This document shows positions 7,679 through 10,000 of a stretch of DNA of 10,000 nt, one piece after another (position 1 is the first letter of the stretch; every line of letters begins with the position of its first letter). A program made the position numbers and the translations under genes. The notes under the pieces are model-generated. The model was given only the letters and a program-made list of their open reading frames with translations, ran no database searches and had not been told where the DNA came from. Source of the DNA: Actinidia chinensis (lineage: Eukaryota > Streptophyta > Magnoliopsida > Ericales > Actinidiaceae). Where the stretch lies: positions 147,501-157,500 of the forward strand of contig VIGQ01000042.1 of the NCBI GenBank assembly GCA_009663005.1. Direction: 5' to 3'.

Positions 7679-7705
7679 TATATATATATATATATTATAA
7701 TATAT
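7679..7705. repeat. (TA)n microsatellite
   Basis: An alternating TA run, interrupted once (TATTATAATATATA), lies between the hairpin and the next repeat element. Confidence 0.85.
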
Positions 7706-7710
7706 AGTTA

Positions 7711-8064
7711 AGGTTTTGAAACCAGAACCGTTGAACGAACAGGAAAAGAAAACCAGGTCACGGATTACTGGGTAAACGTCGGTCAAGGTTATTGACCATG
7801 ATGTCATAATTATGTCATTAATGTATTTTTAGTAGTAATAAAAATTTTTTATTTTTCTACACTAGTTTTTATACTTAAAACCCAAAATTTGAAATTAAAA
7901 CATAACATTTCTCTTTAAAACGTTTGACCCGGCCAGTTCAATGACTGGTTCAATCGCCGGTTTTTGTTCAACAGCGCGTGTTTGACGGGTTTGGACCAAG
8001 GCCGACCGTGTCGACGGTTCAACCGGTCGAACCGGCCGGGTAAATCCGAGATTTTTAAAAACCA
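7711..8064. mobile_element. GGTTTT..AACCGG-type inverted-repeat DNA element
   Basis: The left end AGGTTTTGAAACCAGAACCG faces the right end, read on the minus strand, ATGGTTTTTAAAAATC. Inside, 7920-8045 is rich in CCGG, GGTTCAA and GACCGG words (CGGTTCAACCGGTCGAACCG), which contrasts with the AT-rich left half. Plants have an abundant non-autonomous family with TTTTGAAAACC..GACCGG..GGTTCAACCGG composition, commonly filed under hAT- or Mutator-type DNA elements. I recognise the style, not a specific family. No convincing target duplication was seen. The minus-strand frame at 7895-8077 is compositional. Confidence 0.5.
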
Positions 8065-8137
8065 TGATATATATCAAAATGAGAGATATATATTTTTATA
8101 CCTTATAAAAATATATAGTAATTAAAAAAATATATAT

Positions 8138-8325
8138 TTAACGGGCCGGGCGAGGATGGGGGAATGAGTCCCAATCCGTCATGGGTTTGGGACGGGAGTG
8201 GGGGATGAGGATTTTCTAATCGGGGCCAGAAAGGATTGGGAGAGAACCTTCCTGAAACCGCCCAATTGCGGTCCCAATCAGTCAGTGGGACTTCCGTTGC
8301 AATGGGGGTTACAAAAGACGTCATG
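8138..8325 (+). repeat. Second copy or part of the G-rich dispersed repeat
   Basis: GC-rich sequence (CGGGCCGGGCGAGGATGGGG, then TCCCAATCCGTC) with ATGGGTTTGGGACGGGAGTG at 8181-8200 resembling 7509-7539. It ends around GGGACTTCCGTTGCAATGGG (8287-8306). The composition jumps sharply from the AT-rich DNA on both sides. It may be the other half of the element at 7438-7622, split by the intervening element, or an independent copy. The minus-strand frame at 8103-8324 is an artefact of composition. Confidence 0.45.
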
Positions 8326-8678
8326 TAAAAAAAAACTGTTTTTTTTAAAATAAAATTTGTCTATAAAAATATGCAAAATCTTACGAGCCTCCCCTTGGGT
8401 TTTCGAAAGCTTAGAACCGCTCCGATCTTGTGCAAAATTTTATTTGGTTCAAAAATGAAAAAAATGATGTTTCAGTTAAAAATTTACGGATATGTGAAGA
8501 TATATACATCAATATTTCTTTTAAGTAATAATTAAGTATTTTACTAATTTTTTAATAAAATGATCCAACTCAAAAACATTTAAGTTCTTGGTGAAAATGA
8601 AAGAAGAAGATTGACATTTTTTTCAATTATTAAGACAATATTATGAATTATAAAGCGTCAAATATAATGAATACATAT
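8326..8678. other. AT-rich spacer, nothing assigned
   Basis: No gene or clear repeat. A short mixed-composition patch at 8385-8440 (CCTCCCCTTGGG, CGAAAGCTTAGAACC) has no match I recognise. The remainder is AT-rich. Confidence 0.5.
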
Positions 8679-8840
8679 TGAAGAAACAGTAGAAAGAAGC
8701 ACAAGGAGATTTACTCACTTAAATAGATGCAAATATAAATTGACTTATAAACTGACAGAGATAGAGAAAGGATTTAAACCTTAGCTTATCCAATCTATTC
8801 TCTAGAGATAAAGACAATATCTAAAACATTATTCTTAACA
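8679..8840 (-). mobile_element. Short copia LTR, minus strand (3' LTR)
   Basis: Read on the minus strand it starts TGTTAAGAATAATG directly after a polypurine tract, contains a TATA-like CAGTTTATAAG and a CTTCTTTCTACTGTTTCTTCA end, and is about 162 bp long. The usual ending of a plant copia coding region, a GAGG.GGG tract followed by TGTTA at the LTR start, is seen at 8849-8836. The small LTR fits lineages such as Ale/Retrofit. The downstream end is uncertain: CA at 8680-8679 is preferred, and 8669-8668 is another option. Lineage is inference. Confidence 0.6.
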
Positions 8841-8849
8841 CCCTCCTCG
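8841..8849 (-). other. Polypurine tract of minus-strand copia element
   Basis: On the minus strand CGAGGAGGG lies immediately before the TGTTAAG start of the LTR, the expected position of the plus-strand priming site in an LTR retrotransposon. Confidence 0.6.
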
Positions 8850-9044
8850 CAAGGATAGCATGTGTTGAATAAAGACTTAATTTAATGATTCCAATATTTA
8901 AAATAAGTCTATAGACTAACTTTTGTTGAAACTCTTTGTAACTAGAGAGAAACTTAAGTGGTCTTAAAACATGGACTTGCATATGTTTAAAAAGAGATTG
9001 AAATATTTCACAAGTCAAATTTGTTGTTATTGTGAACACAAAAG
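8843..9044 (-). pseudogene. Copia pol C-terminus (RNase H end), decayed
   Basis: The minus-strand translation contains HMQVHVLRPLKF, reminiscent of the QVADVLTKPLSKF motif at the end of the copia RNase H domain, followed by a KLG-like stretch (NIGII) and, in another frame, a LRGGC-stop ending at the polypurine tract. The motif has lost several residues and the readable frame shifts at least once, so this is a dead fragment. In an intact element this part belongs to the reverse transcriptase/RNase H that copies the element RNA. The fragment stops exactly where LTR B begins at 9045, so the rest of pol should lie beyond the nested insertion. The recognition rests on a short motif plus the position before the polypurine tract and LTR. 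Confidence 0.45.
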
Positions 9045-9138
9045 TGTTAGAAGTGTTAGTTCAATACTTCAACACAAATTGGGTAGTCAATGGCATAAAT
9101 TGTTAACTTGAAACAAGCAAAACAGCCCATTGTCAAAA

Positions 9139-9634
9139 GTTCGGTCGATCAAACTGATAGCCGAACTCAGAAAGTCACAGCCGAAATATGAAATAAACAG
9201 GGTAGGCTTACTAAAAATTTAGTTCTGAGACGCCGTAGTTAAACTTCGGTCGACCGAAAGTTGAAGAGGCACGATCAAAAGTTCTTAGCCAAAGTCATAA
9301 AGGCACAACCAAATGATAAACAAAGCCAAAATTGTTGAACAAGTATGCTCTCTGAAACTTCAGTTAAAAGACGATCAAAGTTAATATTCAGTCGACCGAA
9401 GTTCACAAATGCCCGACTGAAGTTCAGCCACACGAAGTCTGAAGACAAAACAGAGTATTAAAGTAGCTCTTTGGAAATCAAAGTCATTGACGACCGAACC
9501 TAAAGGACCGGTCGACCAAAGTTCAAATTGGGGACGATCGAAGTTGTAAAAAATTGAAGCAGAGACAAAACTGAAGGCCATTAGAATCTTAGTTCAAACA
9601 CAACCGAACTTTAACTTCGGTTGACTGAAGTTAA
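9139..9634. repeat. Series of TTCGGTCGACCGAA palindrome variants in LTR U3
   Basis: Related palindromic words occur at 9139-9154 (GTTCGGTCGATCAAAC), 9244-9260 (perfect 14-bp palindrome TTCGGTCGACCGAA at 9245-9258), 9387-9403 (CAGTCGACCGAAGTT), 9510-9524 (GGTCGACCAAAGTTC) and 9611-9634 (arms TTAACTTC / GAAGTTAA). Half-sites such as GACGATCGAAGTT (9533-9545) lie between. Spacing is 100-145 bases. They sit upstream of the TATA box, which suits a repeated enhancer or protein-binding element of the U3, but that role is inferred. Confidence 0.8.
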
Positions 9635-9752
9635 CGATTGAGTTTTAATTTTCATCTGGGCACGTCCAAATCACAAATTCAATGGCTGAAATTAAATCAG
9701 AACGGCTAGATCAGAGCATTTAATGCTGCAAACAATAATTTTCATATTTGGG

Positions 9753-9761
9753 CTTATAAAA
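9753..9761 (+). promoter_or_regulatory. Putative TATA box of LTR B
   Basis: CTTATAAAA lies downstream of the palindrome series and upstream of the segment shared with LTR A, the expected place of an LTR promoter. Transcription would start roughly 25-35 bases further on, near 9785. This is unverified. Confidence 0.5.
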
Positions 9762-10000
9762 TCTACCATTGGGGGTTGCTGGGGAGACATTAAAACATCT
9801 TAAACTTGTATTCTTGCTAGCATTCAATACTTCAATCCTTAAACATTCATTGTGAGTTTTGATTAAGATAAAAAACAAATAGAAGATATATTACTCTAAA
9901 AAAAATGAGAACTTTCATTGTATTTATTACTCTATCTAGAGTTGGTGAGCTAAATAGTCTCCATTCATTGTATCCTATTGAGAGAATCACATTGAGTGAT

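Larger units (their letters stand above)
9045..10000 (+). mobile_element. Ty1/copia-type LTR, 5' part (LTR B), continues past window
   Basis: It begins TGTTAGAAGTGTTAGTTC (a second TGTTAG at 9054 is an alternative start), matching the CTAACA end of LTR A as a terminal inverted repeat. Its last ~140 bases align with the start of LTR A, so by that guide the full LTR would be about 1.25 kb, with ~300 bases beyond the window. The U3 has a series of palindromic CTTCGGTCGACCGAAG-like words. A TATA box lies at 9753-9761, and the ATGGCTGAAATTAAATCAG..GGCTAGAT segment (9681-9711) is of a kind I know from SIRE/Maximus-like LTRs. The preceding bases (GAACACAAAAG) are not a polypurine tract, so this is a 5' LTR or a solo LTR. 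Frames inside (e.g. 9381-9581, minus) are incidental. Confidence 0.75.

Noticed and set aside
7463..7711. Glycine-rich 82-codon frame
   Set aside because: Product of the poly-G tract and G-rich repeat; low complexity only.
7920..8045. GGTTCAACCGGTCG words as a tRNA T-arm
   Set aside because: No cloverleaf, acceptor stem or anticodon arm could be built around them; they match the CCGG-rich repeat wording instead.
440..9044. Whole interval as the internal region of one giant retrotransposon between LTR A and LTR B
   Set aside because: No primer-binding site, no polypurine tract, no family gag or pol, and LTR divergence is high; the interval is filled with unrelated elements.

Overview
This window looks like a gene-poor, repeat-filled stretch of a land-plant nuclear genome, most likely an angiosperm. 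It is strongly AT-rich with frequent homopolymer and (AT)n tracts. No open reading frame looks like an intact host gene. I see no bacterial-type operon, rRNA, tRNA or CRISPR array. Nearly everything I can recognise is a decayed mobile element or a non-autonomous derivative of one. Family names come from remembered hallmarks of plant element termini and protein motifs, not from a database search.

Layout, left to right. Positions 1-439 are the 3' part of a Ty1/copia-type long terminal repeat (LTR A) ending in CTAACA, with no primer-binding site after it, so it is probably a solo or broken LTR. Positions 440-1934 hold nothing I can assign. A 220-bp hAT-like MITE lies at 1935-2154. Positions 2155-3570 are AT-rich DNA with small repeats. 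At 3571-3650 there is a short degenerate repeat, then at 3690-4095 a MITE-like element built from about four ~90-95-bp tandem units. A Tourist-like MITE (4340-4462) and a fold-back element with a long internal hairpin (about 4526-5089) follow. A head-to-head pair of GGTAAATTT-type repeat termini sits at 5157-5400.

Positions 5500-6388 form an internally deleted hAT transposon that still encodes a broken transposase C-terminal dimerisation domain on the minus strand. Positions 6389-7437 are mostly unassigned. From 7438 to 8325 there are two stretches of one G-rich repeat family on either side of a GGTTTT-type inverted-repeat element, together with a roughly 60-nt almost pure G tract. At the right end, the 3' end of a minus-strand copia element (pol C-terminus, polypurine tract and a short LTR; 8679-9044) meets at 9045 the start of LTR B. 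LTR B is a second, diverged member of the family at position 1 and runs off the window.

How the parts relate: LTR A and LTR B lie in the same orientation, and LTR B starts TGTTAG while LTR A ends CTAACA, matching the expected LTR terminal inverted repeat. They are only about 80% alike by eye where they overlap. LTR A has no primer-binding site after it and LTR B no polypurine tract before it. They therefore look like two separate old insertions rather than the ends of one element. LTR B appears to be nested in the minus-strand copia element. I found no previously undescribed functional system. The most informative observations are the nesting, the palindrome series in the LTR B U3, the deleted hAT element and the long hairpin.
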